DNA from: Jackrogersella multiformis
Taxonomy: Eukaryota; Ascomycota; Sordariomycetes; Xylariales; Hypoxylaceae
Length of the DNA: 64,000 nt
Direction: 5' to 3'
NCBI GenBank assembly: GCA_902806575.1
Contig: CADCXD010000018.1
Coordinates: 3,348,001 to 3,412,000, forward strand
Shown: piece by piece, positions 51,110 to 62,363 of the stretch
Position numbering within the stretch: position 1 is the first letter of the stretch
Layout: each line of letters opens with the position of its first letter
Program-made: the position numbers and the translations under genes
The notes under the pieces: model-generated
Told to the model about the DNA's origin: nothing
Databases searched by the model: none
The model's input: the letters and a program-made list of their open reading frames with translations, nothing else

Positions 51110-52847
51110 TCATATGATGCTCAGAGATCCAAGATGTGATTTCATCCCGGTGTACTCTCGAATCCGGTCGAATGCGATTTGACCACATCGCTTTTGTTCT
51201 GGTGTCGTTGAAAATTGTGCCCCTTTGATGATCTTAATAGGCCAGAGAAGTAGGTATCCTCCTATACCCCGACATCGAGGAGGACCGGTCCTGTAGTCGT
51301 GGAGCCGGCCTAAGTGATCAATGTCACCGAAGCTTTGAGGTACAGTCGAAAGGACCTCGTTAGCAAGTAGATGTACTGTTCTGGTGAACTGCTCGATTAG
51401 GACACTTAGGCTCTCTCTCATCAAATCATCGAGATCAGAGCATCCCATTGCTGCATTCAGACAATTCAAAAGCTGCTGGTGACCGATAATCCGCGCCGTG
51501 CGGTGGTAATTCCACTCATATGCCATCCAGAGGTCCGCGTGAAGTTGAATGGTACTAGTAAGGGGTCGTACTGAAGGATCAAACTCTGGTAAATCAGACA
51601 CACCCAACGTCTTGAAGGACCATTCAGGTTTCTGCCGCCAGCTGACCACTTCCTGATCTAGCTTGACTAGCTCGTATACCATCTCGAGGACTTCGAACGC
51701 TGACGATTTGCCGCTAGCTAAGGCCTCCTGTAAATTCCTTCCTCGCTCACACGTCTGACTAATCCGAAAAGCGTCTTTTTCCAGATGGACAGAAGAAATG
51801 CTGTCATCTAGCTGATCAATCCAATGTTTTGATTCATCGAGAGGTTTGAGATTGAAAGCTAACTGTTGCTTTTGCTGTAACTTATAAGTATGCCGTCGTA
51901 TTGCAGCAGAGAGGCAGCTTACAATTCTATGATGCGCAAGCCTGAATAGACTCCATCCACGTGGGCTGTAGATTTGGTCCGAACCTCGTAGTCTTAGTAT
52001 CTGTGCCATGCCTTGGGCATGAGCTCCTCTTGTCGCAGGGTCATCGATAAAGAAAGTCTAGAAGTTCAGCATATGCGATCGGCACGGAACTGTGTCAGAA
52101 ACATACCTCGAAGATATCCAACATAACTGCAGTCATAAGATCATGGTCGTCGGGCACTTTACCTTGGGACGATAAGGACTCGCTCAGTGCTGAAAGCGAC
52201 ATTCCATAGCAATGGAAAGCCTTTTTAACTAGCGCGTCGCTATCCTGGGCCTTGGACAGATCAGCATAAGCTGCAGCCCTGACAGCCCAGCGTAAGGCGA
52301 ATCGGCCTTCTACATTCACGTCGTTGAATAAAGATGGGAGATGCTCAAGGAAACCAGGCTCGGATTTCTCAGCACATGGGTACATGACATATTTATCGAT
52401 GAATAGATTGACTGCTTCATCTTCAGGGGTAGGCAGTAAATGAGCTGGGGTAGTCTTGGCCCATGGAAACCGATCTGGCAACTTAAGACTAGAGGCTTCG
52501 TCTTGCGTGAGGTCGGAAGGGTCAATGAACGCGACGGATGATCGACTCAATTCCGATTTGTTGTCAGTAGACCGGCTTCTTCGTCTAGATGCTGTAGAGG
52601 GAGTAGTCGATGATGTAATAGGTGTAATAGATGCAACTGCGTTAGCATGCTCGATGACCTTTTTTGTCTCGTAACGAAACACAATGCTTGATTCGTCACG
52701 ATAACCTTCACATATCTCATCACGGTTGACACAGCGCTGACATGAGGGCCGTCCTTCGTCACATTTGACCCGCCGCTGGCGACATCTCAGACACCCACGG
52801 CTAAAGCGTGACATTAGGCGAGGATCCTCTGTGCAACTAAATATCAA
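51110..52847 (-). CDS. Zn2Cys6 fungal transcription factor
   Basis: DNA-binding regulator. Two minus-strand exons, 52107-52847 and 51110-52057 (49-bp intron), give 562 residues. The binuclear zinc cluster is at about residues 19-47 with six Cys (CLRCRQRRVKC, CQRC, then C) and a basic linker. A Ser/Thr-rich region follows, then the helical fungal regulatory domain (Fungal_trans_2 type) to the C-terminus. The start used is the first Met; MSRFSRGCLRC at residue 12 is an equally good start, and a TTTAGTTGCACAG sequence just upstream could be a splice acceptor of an unseen 5' exon. Its position between a cupin gene and a P450 gene suggests a local pathway regulator, but this is inference only. Confidence 0.88.
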
Positions 52848-53805
52848 GAATGGGTTGCCTAGGCCGAAAACTCAGTATAGCAGGACTCCAATTCAGCATC
52901 GACTGGCAATGATGGAGGCACTGTTAAGATAGTTTCGAGGTGAATCTTGAGCTCATGAATATCGAGATTACAATGGAAGGATCTCCAGGCTGCCAATGAA
53001 AATATGCTAGGCCAGTTTTAAGCGGTTTGGGGGGTTCTGTCGTTCTATTAATAGTGGCTTGAAATATGCAGTCCCTGCTATCAGTTACTGTATTTGTTGT
53101 TACAGTGGGCTTATCTGACTGATCCTCCTACATACCTCCCAGGTAGCAGACGACGTAATTCACGCATTAATACCATTTCCATTTCCCCCGACTTTCAAGG
53201 CAGTTATTGCAATTCGGCTTGGTTTCATTACGCTTTATATATGGCTTTTTGTATATCCCGAATGTACTTTTTGCGTGCTAGTACGGAAGAGCTTTGGTTT
53301 ATTAGACTGCCTGATTGGTATTATCTACGCCCCCACGTTCCCCTGATCGTGGACAGACCTGGCGATACATTAGCGTTATTAATATCTCATCGTCACAACT
53401 ACTCTCAACCTACTCTCTAAAGTCATTATCGGGTGAAGTTTACGAAGTCATCCATTGTTACTTTTCAATGTCGATATCCACATCGTGAAGTACCTAGGTG
53501 AGGTGATCTCATTCATACAGCCCACCTATGCGAAAGAGGCGCGGTGGTATTTACCTATATCTCCTCCAGGGCTGTCCAGCACTTGTCTCCACTGTATTAT
53601 ATCCCCTAAGCTCAGCGTGATGCAGCTTTAATTTGGCCTTCCCGTCCCCAGCTTTTTTCTTCCGATTAGATGGAATTACAATTCCATCACCTCCTCGACG
53701 GCGAGCTTCGGAATCTAGTCATTCCCAACCCCCCCCCCCCTTCCCCCCTCTTCTTCAAAAGCTTTGATCGATAATGTGGTTATGTATTGGCATTAATCCG
53801 TAGAG
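52848..53805. other. Gene-free spacer
   Basis: About 960 bp between the transcription-factor start and the P450 3' end, both on the minus strand. A 108-codon open frame (53094-53420) shows no family character. A C-run is at 53729-53750. Nothing else was recognised. Confidence 0.5.
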
Positions 53806-55670
53806 CTATATTCGACTCCACACTAAAGGGCAGCGATCGGGGTGCAGCATTTGCAGGAGTAGTACCGGGGCCGAGTCCGTCTCGATCTGGTCCAGTACCC
53901 TCTTTCTGGCGGCCTCGGGGGTCTCGCCATCTGCAAGCACCGGGTCAACCTGCCAATCTCGAAATAGCGATGCCATGACCGCGACGAATTCAACTTGTGA
54001 GAACTTCCTGCCTACGCAATCCCGGGCACCTCCGGACCATGCAAGAAAGGTGCCGCGGGCGGGAGTGATGAACTCCTCGCCGTCTAGTGTGTCTTCGATG
54101 GTCTCGGCCGTGGCGGACGACTTGATGAAGCGTGAAGGCCGCCATTCGAGAGAGTCGTCGCCCCAGAATTTAGGGTCCGTTTGTGTAGAAGCATAACTCG
54201 GAACGATCATCGTTCTTGGCGGAAGAATGATCGTTCTGCCTCCAATCGTAAGGGGCTGAGGCGCCTGTCCGTCTACAAACTTGGATGTTGGGACAGGCGT
54301 GTAAAGACGCAGTGTCTCGTACATAACAGCCAGGCATCGCTTAAGGCGAGAGAAGTCAGAGGAAGGCCATTCATGCGGTTGACGATCGCCCGTGACATGC
54401 CGGATTTCCTCGGATATCCAGTCTTGGATAGCCGGGTTCGCGGCTAAGAAATAGACGGCAAACGTAAATGTATGGGCTGTGGTGTCGTGGCCGGCGAAGT
54501 TGAAAGTAAACATATTGCCGTAAATCTCGCTCTCGGTAAGACCTCCCAGGGACGACTTTGTTGTCTCATCCTGTGAAGCGCGCACCAACGAGGTCATGAA
54601 ATTGCGGTCGGCTGATTCCCCACGCATGAAAGCTTGCTTCTCCTCCTCATAGACTTGTGTCATGTATTTCTGAAATGAAGCACATGCGCCGTGAAGCTTC
54701 CGCAGCTTTCCTGGGAGCCAGGGGTTCGCTAGAAATTTAGTCCCCAGAGCGAAGATCAGAATGCAATTTTCCAGTATCATTTTCAAAGAATCCTTGTAGT
54801 TCATAGAAAGCTCTGATTCAGCAGCAGTCGCCGTTTCGTCATGGCCTTGAAACTTGAAGGACTTGCCAAAACCGGCTCTGGACATAATGTGAAGGGATAA
54901 AGTGCGAAGATCGTCAGCAATTGACTTGACGGACGGCTTTGAGGTCCAGTAACGAAGCATATCATGAGCCACAGTCACACTCTCAGACCAGACAATGACA
55001 TTATTCTGGTCATTGAAGGAGGACGCCGTGATTCTGCGGTGCTTCTGCCACTGTGCACCTTGGGTCTAGAATTTCACCATTAGCATTGATCAACAACTGT
55101 AGGTGTAGGTATATGGCGAATCCGCCGGAGGGCGTCAGGGCCTTACAGTGGATATGTTTGGACCGAAGATATCGAGTACAGCTTTCAACAATTAGCTCCG
55201 TATACCCATGAAGGTTTACAATAGAGACGGGTAGGGGTGGCGAGCGATTCTAGATGGCCATGCTCACCCGTAACAGACACTTCGCGGGGAAATTCCTTGC
55301 CACGGCGCAAGAGATCCATAATGGCATCCGGATCGTCAATATAAAGCCAAATACTGCGAGGCGAGATCAAGATAAATGCATCTCCCATCTCATGATGCGA
55401 ATAGTACCTATCGGGAACCTCCCAGCCTCGGAAGTTGTATCTGGTGAAGCTGTTGTTGCCGAGCCCAAACGGGAGGCGCTTGACCAGAGACAGAACCGGG
55501 CGATCGCACACCAACCACAGAGGGTTAACATGATCGAAGAGGATGATGCGGACCGGCACACCCATCTTGCTGGCGATCCAGTAGTTGCGGAGTAAACAGA
55601 ATCCGGAGTGGATGGCTGTGCCGAATAGGAGAAGCAGAATGGCCCCCAGCGATACTAAGAGAATGGCCAT
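53806..55670 (-). CDS. Cytochrome P450 monooxygenase
   Basis: Endoplasmic-reticulum heme-thiolate monooxygenase. Three minus-strand exons, 55268-55670, 55147-55181 and 53806-55065, give 565 residues; the middle exon has only 35 bp but restores the conserved join VLDIFGPNISTTQGAQWQKHRR. A hydrophobic N-terminal anchor (about 1-30) is followed by the C-helix WxxxR (WQKHR), the I-helix oxygen-binding motif FAGHDTTAH, the ExxR Glu and Arg in YETLR, the PERF-like WRPSRF, and the heme-binding loop WSGGARDCVG, in which the usual first Phe is Trp. This is a complete P450. Family wording is that of fungal CYP groups related to CYP3/CYP5-like clans; no family number or substrate is claimed. It is upstream of, and codirectional with, the Zn2Cys6 gene, and a cupin gene lies beyond. 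Confidence 0.9.
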
Positions 55671-57309
55671 GTTGAGATTTGTCTATGAAGTGCCTGGCGT
55701 CGTGTAGAAAGTATGACTTGAGGTCTCCTTTATACTTAAGACAGGCTATACCTACCTAGGTAGGTATATAATAGAGACATAGATGATGGGGATAGAAGGA
55801 TGTGTGATAACTAGAGGCGCGAGAGGCGCAGCCCGCTAGTAGAAGGCAGCAGTTTAGCAGCTCACCATATGTTAACTTTATAATCCTATAAAACTTATCA
55901 TTCGCGATTTATTTTTATAACCATTTTGTGATTATTAGTTCAGCTCAATTCATCATAAGGTAGTATATTTATTTTTATTTTTGTTATTTCGTCTTTAGTT
56001 TTAATCATTTTTAAAGTCGGTAACCTTGGAAGGTTTGGATATTTTTGATAGGGAATTTTGAAGTGTCCTTATACTACTGCCGTGTAGTAAGTTAGAGGTG
56101 GATAGGTCAAACTAAGTGCAAACAGTAATAGTGATACTATACTAGATGTTTCTGTTAGTTATCCCCTAATTACTTAATCAGCTCTTTTTGCCAGTTATGC
56201 GGCGTATAAACCACTTAAATAAGTGGTTTACAGGATAGGAATGCATGGTATAAACCAGTATTATTGTTACGGCTTACGCACTGTCTGCACTTAGTCCGAC
56301 GCTATTTTGGGCGGTTACCTGCAGGATACGTATGTAACAAGTTGGTCCGCTCGTCTTGAGCGCGTGACAAATGCATGGCGTGTATATGGGTGTGATTACC
56401 CACGCAGTTGATTTATTGGACACGGCGAAGGACGCCATCGGAAGACTATCGTTAAGTCGAGACCATTTAATCCAACTTGATAGAAGTCGAATCAGTATCC
56501 AAGCCTGCTGACTTCTTTCCCCCACTGGAGGATCTCGGTACGACTCGCGGCGACCGCATAGATAATGAGGTTGGAGAACCTTCTATTTTCAACGTCACTC
56601 TCGCGTACTTAGGTGCTAGCAATTTCTAGTAGGAATATATTTACCTTCGCTGATTGGGGAATAAGAAAATAGTAGACTAATTATTTGCGTACCTAGCCTA
56701 GATACTAGCTGTATATTCCACATTAGTGTGAGTGTGGTTTCTAATCCAATGCCAAGCTCAAGGGTTCAGAGGTGAGCAACAAGAGCGACAGCTCACGAGA
56801 GCTATCCCAATTGATAACTTCGTCATATCGCCGTCGTTCAAAGTTTACCCATGTTACATATGACGCGAGCCAGCTATTTTAGCTGATATCTACATCGAAC
56901 TGTTCGTAGATCTAAGGTTGGGGTCGGCGATGATGGAGTGGTTGGAGATTTACTCTCCTCCGCCTCCTCCGCATTTACCCCAGACGAGCGACGGTAGATC
57001 GACAGCGTGTGACGTCTAATGCACGAATAGTCGAACCTTCGAGCGAATCGATCTCGAGGTTGTAAATGGGATGCTAGTCTCGTTCGCACAGCGTCGCATG
57101 CTGACATCGAACATTTTCGAATATGAAGTCATTTTGTCACGAGACATCATGAGATGGATGGCCTGTCTAGGAAACTAGCTTGGTTATATAGATTGCAAGC
57201 TTTCCTTCGAGTCTTGTAGCCCTTGACTAATGTTTTTACCATTGCACACATTCCCAAGAACAATTGAACACATCGAACCCAACTATCAACACTAAAACCA
57301 ACTTCAATC
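55671..57309. other. Gene-free spacer
   Basis: About 1.6 kb. It contains the intergenic palindrome near 55752-55767, AT-rich stretches and a small perfect palindrome AAACCACTTA/TAAGTGGTTT near 56208-56230. Open frames of 77-83 codons are not convincing. The last 150 bases have the pyrimidine-rich look of a promoter for the following small gene. Confidence 0.5.
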
Positions 57310-57616
57310 ATGTCTGCAGACGGACACGGACTTCCCGACAACGCCGTCATGGAGGCTCACGACATGATGCACCATGCCGAGCAAGAAGAGCACGAGTACG
57401 AAGCCGCTATGAAGCGGGGAATTACGGATGAGATGGCCGAGGCCGAATACGACCTAATACACGGCGCCGAAGAGCGGGCTGCTCGGGACGAGGTAATGTT
57501 CTTCGTGGCTTGGGGCACAGTTGCGATGGATGCTGACTGCTCAATAGAGAAGACGACGCGGGTCTATGACCAAGGTCAAGAGGACCTTAGAGAAGCTCAT
57601 CCCGGGTAAACATTAA
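57310..57616 (+). CDS. Small hypothetical protein, acidic N-terminus and basic tail
   Basis: Not recognised. Two exons, 57310-57492 and 57548-57616, fit around a 55-bp intron with donor GTAATG, branch GCTGAC and acceptor CAATAG, giving 83 residues. Without splicing the frame also stays open, to give 99 residues with a different tail. The first 60 residues are rich in Glu, Asp, His and Met (for example HDMMHHAEQEEHEYE); the spliced tail is strongly basic (RRRRGSMTKVKRTLEKLIPGKH), so the product would be two-sided in charge and helical. The canonical branch point and acceptor favour splicing. The ATG follows CAATC, after a leader typical of the window's genes. No domain or localisation signal was seen. 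Confidence 0.55.
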
Positions 57617-58479
57617 GATGCATAGCCCTGATGGTTTCTAACACCATTGCGCCGGGTTAGGTATTGTACAATATGTCGTCGCGGTTCATTTATGATATCC
57701 TATGTTTTTCAAAGGTCTAAATATGGAACAGGCTGTGATGACCTACTACGAAATCTTTGTCAAATATATCACAAATATTTCCTAGTTGTAATTCTATAGC
57801 AGTACAACCTTTCTACAAGATTTAGGGGCCAATCTCCCCAATTACCGAGAACAACTATTCAAATATTCGAGAATCTTACCTTGTCTTTATAATCAATCGC
57901 ACGAGGTGGTCATGTTACATACTGAAAATCGATTCCACCAATTCGCTCCACCACGAGTAGGACAATAACATATGTACTACTCGAACAAATGATCTTCATT
58001 TATTTTAGTAAAAGAAACGTAGGTACCTACCTAGATGATTACTCATGCTAACGTGTCGTCAACCCTAAAACTAGAACATAAGAACCTAACTCCGAACAAA
58101 TCTATATAAATCAACCCTTCCAAGACTTCGTTACCCATCATGCGGTTTAGGCTATTATAACACGATATGCTGCTACCACATCACGAGGATATAAACTGTC
58201 CTTGCCCAATCAACACGAGCGACCCCGCACCCCTGAGTTCAACCCTCTACAGATGGGAAAATACTGATCATTGATATGTTATTGTGTGTTTTCCAAGTCA
58301 GACCTTGAGTTCATGCCTACTGGAGCGCTCTATCGCGCAAAGGTAAGGATCAGATCGTTGAGCTTAGCTCTAGAAATCCACCGAAGATCCACTGACCAGA
58401 GACAAGCAACGATTTCGACGAAGATAGCTGAGTGGAAAATTGCACGCCACGCTATTGATCGATAGGACAAGTGAGGAAA
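57617..58479. other. Gene-free spacer
   Basis: About 860 bp, AT-rich, with one GTAGGTACCTACCTAG step near 58018-58033. No coding region was recognised. Confidence 0.5.
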
Positions 58480-59671
58480 ATGGCTGCAGCTGTCGCGACG
58501 ACGCAATTCCCGGTTGCGTTCGAAGCGCCCCTGGAGGAACCCATACAGACGAGTCGTGCTCAGAGGCGTCACGATGTGTTGACGAATATCAACTACTGGA
58601 AAGACCCAGGCGACGGATCCTTGCCGATGCCCATCGTGATCGCCGAGTAAGACACATCTACTTCAGATATCCGCCATAAACACAATAGAGAATACTAACC
58701 AGCCCCACAAGCAACACGGTGAAGAACGAGCGCCCGCACACGCCGCAGCAGGTAGTCGTCCACGACGTGACAGGTGAGGAGGAAAAGTATGTGCTCGACA
58801 GCCACGGATTCCAGTTCCTGCGGCACGAGAGCAAGCTCAAGACCCTGCAAGATTTCCAGGACGAGGAGCTGGTGAAGGCCGAGTACTACCCGGAGTCGAT
58901 GCGGCTCTTAAAAGACATGTAAGCCGTACTTCCTTCCCTTGCCGAAACGGAATTAATTGGTCGCCCATGCAACGAAGCTAATACGGAGCAGTACCGGGGC
59001 ATCCCGCATCTTCATATTCGACCATAAGACGCGCTGCGGGCCGTCGAACTGGCATAAGCTGGGCAAGGGCAACCGATCTTCGCGTGGCCCTTTGCTGAGG
59101 GCGCACGTCGACCAGTCATATGATGGGGCCGAGCTCGTATTGCGACGCTGGTTCCCCGACGAGGCGGACGAGCTGGTAAAGCGACGGTACCAGATCATCA
59201 ACGTATGTGGCCCCCTTTTGATCCCCGCCTCTCTCCTTTTTTACAATCCCTCACCACACAACACCAAACTCTCTCCCTCTCTCTATTTATCTCCCCATCC
59301 CAGAGACCCCAAGAACCCAAAACCAAACTCACGCGCCCTGCCCGCAGATCTGGCGGCCCATCCAGTCCATCCTCAAAGACCCATTCGCAGTGGCGGACGG
59401 GTCGTCGATCGCAGACGCGGACCTAGCGGCGGCGTCGATCGTGTACCCGGGGGACCGGGACGAGACGTGGGCGGTGCGGCCGCGGCCGGCGCACCGGTGG
59501 TACTTCAAGTACGGGCAGCGGCCGGCGGAGGTGCTGCTGGTCAAGTGCTTCGACTCGGCCGCGGGGGTGCGCGCGCGTCGCGCCCCCCACAGCGCCTTCG
59601 AGGACCCCGAGCAGAGGGGCGCCGCGTCCAGGGAGAGCGTCGAGGCGCGGGCTTTGGTGTTTTATGAGTAG
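58480..59671 (+). CDS. CmcJ/NvfI/AsaB-like oxidoreductase
   Basis: Member of the fungal GA4-desaturase/AsaB family, related to 7-alpha-cephem methoxylase CmcJ and to iron/2-oxoglutarate-type enzymes. Four exons, 58480-58646, 58712-58918, 58992-59202 and 59348-59671, give 302 residues. Family landmarks appear in order: INYWKDPGDGSLP, VVHDVTGEEEKYVLDSHGFQF, TGASRIFIFDH, AHVDQSYDGAE, NIWRPI and DPFAVAD, YFKYGQRPAEVLLVKCFDS and PHSAFEDP. HVD followed later by His and Arg is consistent with an iron site, but the reaction and substrate are unknown. The first intron has an alternative in-frame acceptor 9 bp upstream. The last exon is very GC-rich. No pathway genes of a matching type lie next to it except the P450/cupin group about 3 kb to the left. 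Confidence 0.85.
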
Positions 59672-60013
59672 CGTTGGTGTGGATGGACGTATGTATATAC
59701 CTATATATATATATATAGGTATATGAGATATCGGAGGATTGGTTGCTATAGAATATTATATTTTCAGTGCCCACCTAGATACATATTGATACAAGTGCTT
59801 GCTTGCTTGCTAAGAGGTATTATGCATTGATTAAAGATTCCCGTGATAAAGGGGTAGTGGGTAAGTATACTAACAAAAGAGCATCGCACCTAAGCACACA
59901 AATCACCAAGCCACGAATTAAAAGCTCGCCTATAATGGAGACATCAATCTGGTATCATTTACTATCCGTGTTAACTAAAACATCATCGCCGTAAGGTAAA
60001 ATTCATCTCGCTC
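59672..60013. other. Short spacer between convergent genes
   Basis: 342 bp with a self-complementary (TA)n stretch at about 59696-59722 and a GCTTGCTTGC step near 59795. No gene was recognised. Confidence 0.5.
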
Positions 60014-62363
60014 TCATTCTGCATTCCACGGCTTCGACGGGCTGGGCAGAGGGCTCGTCTGAACGCGAGGCCTGCTCTTGAACACGGCTTCGTAATCTTC
60101 TTGGCCGGCCTCCATGAGCTCCTCGGCAATCGACGTATCATAAATGTTCTCTTCTTCGAGCTTTGGGAAGTAGCTGTCCTTCTTCTGTATTACCTTGCTA
60201 CTCCTCTGCGAGCGCCTCCTTTCCAACTGGGCTTTCTGCCTTGCGGCTTCGAAGCCGACCATAGATCGTCGAGTTCGAGCTACAAGGTCTTCGTATTCCT
60301 CACCGGGTTCTGGCATTTGGGTTAGAGTCCTATTAGCACCGCTTCGTGTGAGGTTGATTCTTATTGGGGACAGTCTAGATGCATCTTCCTCCTCTTTCTC
60401 ATACGATGTCGTTCGTGTCATAGACATGCGTGTTCTCTCGGCTAGAGAGAGGGTGTGACGATGTTTCTTCATTGGAGATGGCGAGGCATTTGACATTGAT
60501 GCTAATATCTCATCGGCCATAGCTTGAGTTGGGGACACAGAATCCGGTGAAAGGGGTATCGTTTCCGCCTTCTTTCCGGGATAAGCCAGCTCAGTGGGTG
60601 AGGTATCACGAGAAGCAGCTGTAAATGTAGTTGTAAATGATGGAATGCTGTCCAACTCAGCTGACTCTTGTGATTTACCCAAATTTTTCGCCGAAATTGA
60701 GGGCTGAGACGGTAATATTTGTTCCGGGCTTTCAAGTTTAGGTGATAGGGTTAAAGGTATTTTCGCATTTCGATCCCACGATGTCTCAATAGAGGACACC
60801 TTTGGTATCCTCCCTCTGGTTTCAATGCTAGGCTTGGGAGGGGCCAGACGATATCGACGTCCGACTGGGAGCTGTTCGAACTTCTCGGCTGGCCGAGATC
60901 TATCCTCCGATTCGTCTTCCCATTCACTGATGTCAGATATTGGGTCGACCATTGATTGCGGTTTCGCAAAATCCGAGCCATTATCAATCATGGAGCTCTT
61001 CCTGGACCCTCCTAACAATTTAGAAAAGTCGGGAATTTTTGGTTTCCCGATGGCTTCAAGCTCAGCCTTCATATTATCGATTATTTCGGCGTACTGTGGA
61101 GGCGGTGCATTAAGAGAGACTTGAGCTTTCGTGTCTAGTTGGTCGACAGTCAATTTTTGATGCGCCGTGAAGCCCAAACCAACACCCTTCGATTTACACT
61201 TCTCCTTGGCATCCTCGGAAGTTGGCGGTGGCATGTCTCCAAACATCTTTTTCCGAAAATCGTCCCATTTCTCCAATCTCGCCCTTTGCAGTTGGACTCG
61301 GTTGTCCAGCTGCTCCAAGAGACCAACATTTTGGTCTTCGAGGTCGGATATTGTCCCTTCTTGAACACCAGCCCAGACATCGTCGAAACGGCTACTTAGG
61401 AGTCCACCCTTGCGCGAGGGAGTGTCGTTAAATAATATAGCGTCGATCCACTGGTCGTTTCCGGTCCAATTGGTCTTAACGATCCTGCAAGCTTCCTTTT
61501 TGGCCTTTTGTGACGTCTCGGCCGCGCTTCGCTCTGTTTCCACCTTGACTTGCTCCTTTCGTCGAGCAACACCTCGCTCCTTTAACGCTAGTAGTTCCTC
61601 GAAATCGCGGTACTTCGCTCGCGCAGCATTTTTCCTCGTCAACAAAGAACTTAGAGATACTTTGTGCGCGAGAAGCAGTGCATTAAGCTCGGTGCGGTCT
61701 CCCGAGTAGCCCCAGTTCTCTATGGAGATATTCTCCGAGACAGTAGGCCGGTATTCGGGTCCCGAGTTGAGCGCGCGTTCGGCCACCAACTTCTTCAAGA
61801 CCGCCGAGGAAAAGACTGCTAGGATTTCTTCGAGTCGCTCGCCCCTGCACTCATCTAGCATCGTCTTCCGTATGACGGCATCGCGACCGAGAACGCCATT
61901 TTTCTTGGCTTGCTCGAGGCCACGGAGGAGAGCGGCTCGGAGGTTGACGGACTGGACCTGGTCGAGGGGTGGGAAGAACGGACGCAGTTTCTATGCACCG
62001 TTAATATGTTTTCAGCTACCCGCCAACGTAGCATAGAAGACATACATTTTGGGTCTCATCGGGGTCCCATAGACTAAAGAGCTGATATAGAGCCCATTCG
62101 ACACCTTGTACCCTCTTCTTCTGCCCGCTAGCGGCGTCCTTCGCGGAGAAAGTTGCGAGAGTAATTCCCGGCCAATCGGGCTCGAGATCAAGGTCTAGCA
62201 GTCGTAGGTTCGTAAGGAATAGGGCTACGTTAGAAGTAGAAGTAGGTATCTGTGCTGATGTGATGGTAGCCGAAGCAGGCTGAGGAGCGGTCAAGGCAGT
62301 TTTGGCGGGGACGCGCAATGATCGTGAGCGTGCAGCCGATGTGTTGGCCTGTGGAAGCGACAT
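60014..62363 (-). CDS. HAUS6: HAUS augmin-like complex subunit 6
   Basis: Subunit of the augmin complex, which recruits gamma-tubulin to spindle microtubules for branching nucleation. Two minus-strand exons, 62046-62363 and 60014-61990 (55-bp intron), give 764 residues. The N-terminal HAUS6 domain (about 45-270) has the typical wording LFLTNLRLLDLDLEPDWP, VEWALYQLFSLWDP, KLRPFFPPLDQVQSVNLRAAL, NGVLGRDAVIRKTMLDECRGER and a following helical region. The middle shows coiled-coil segments. The rest (about 380-764) is polar, Ser/Pro-rich and probably disordered, with many SP/TP sites suggesting mitotic phosphorylation. Exons join in phase 0 at QN-KLRPFF. Fungal augmin is present in many filamentous ascomycetes but absent from budding yeast, consistent with the origin proposed. 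Confidence 0.87.

Noticed and set aside
53094..53420. 108-codon open frame between the regulator and the P450
   Set aside because: No recognisable domain, no suitable start context and irregular codon use; treated as chance.
59390..59671. Separate small gene at the right end of the CmcJ-like region
   Set aside because: It is the last exon of the 58480-59671 gene; the joined product matches the family throughout.
59696..59722. Palindromic TA-rich stretch as a cruciform or terminator
   Set aside because: Simple (TA)n microsatellite between convergent genes; no further evidence of function.
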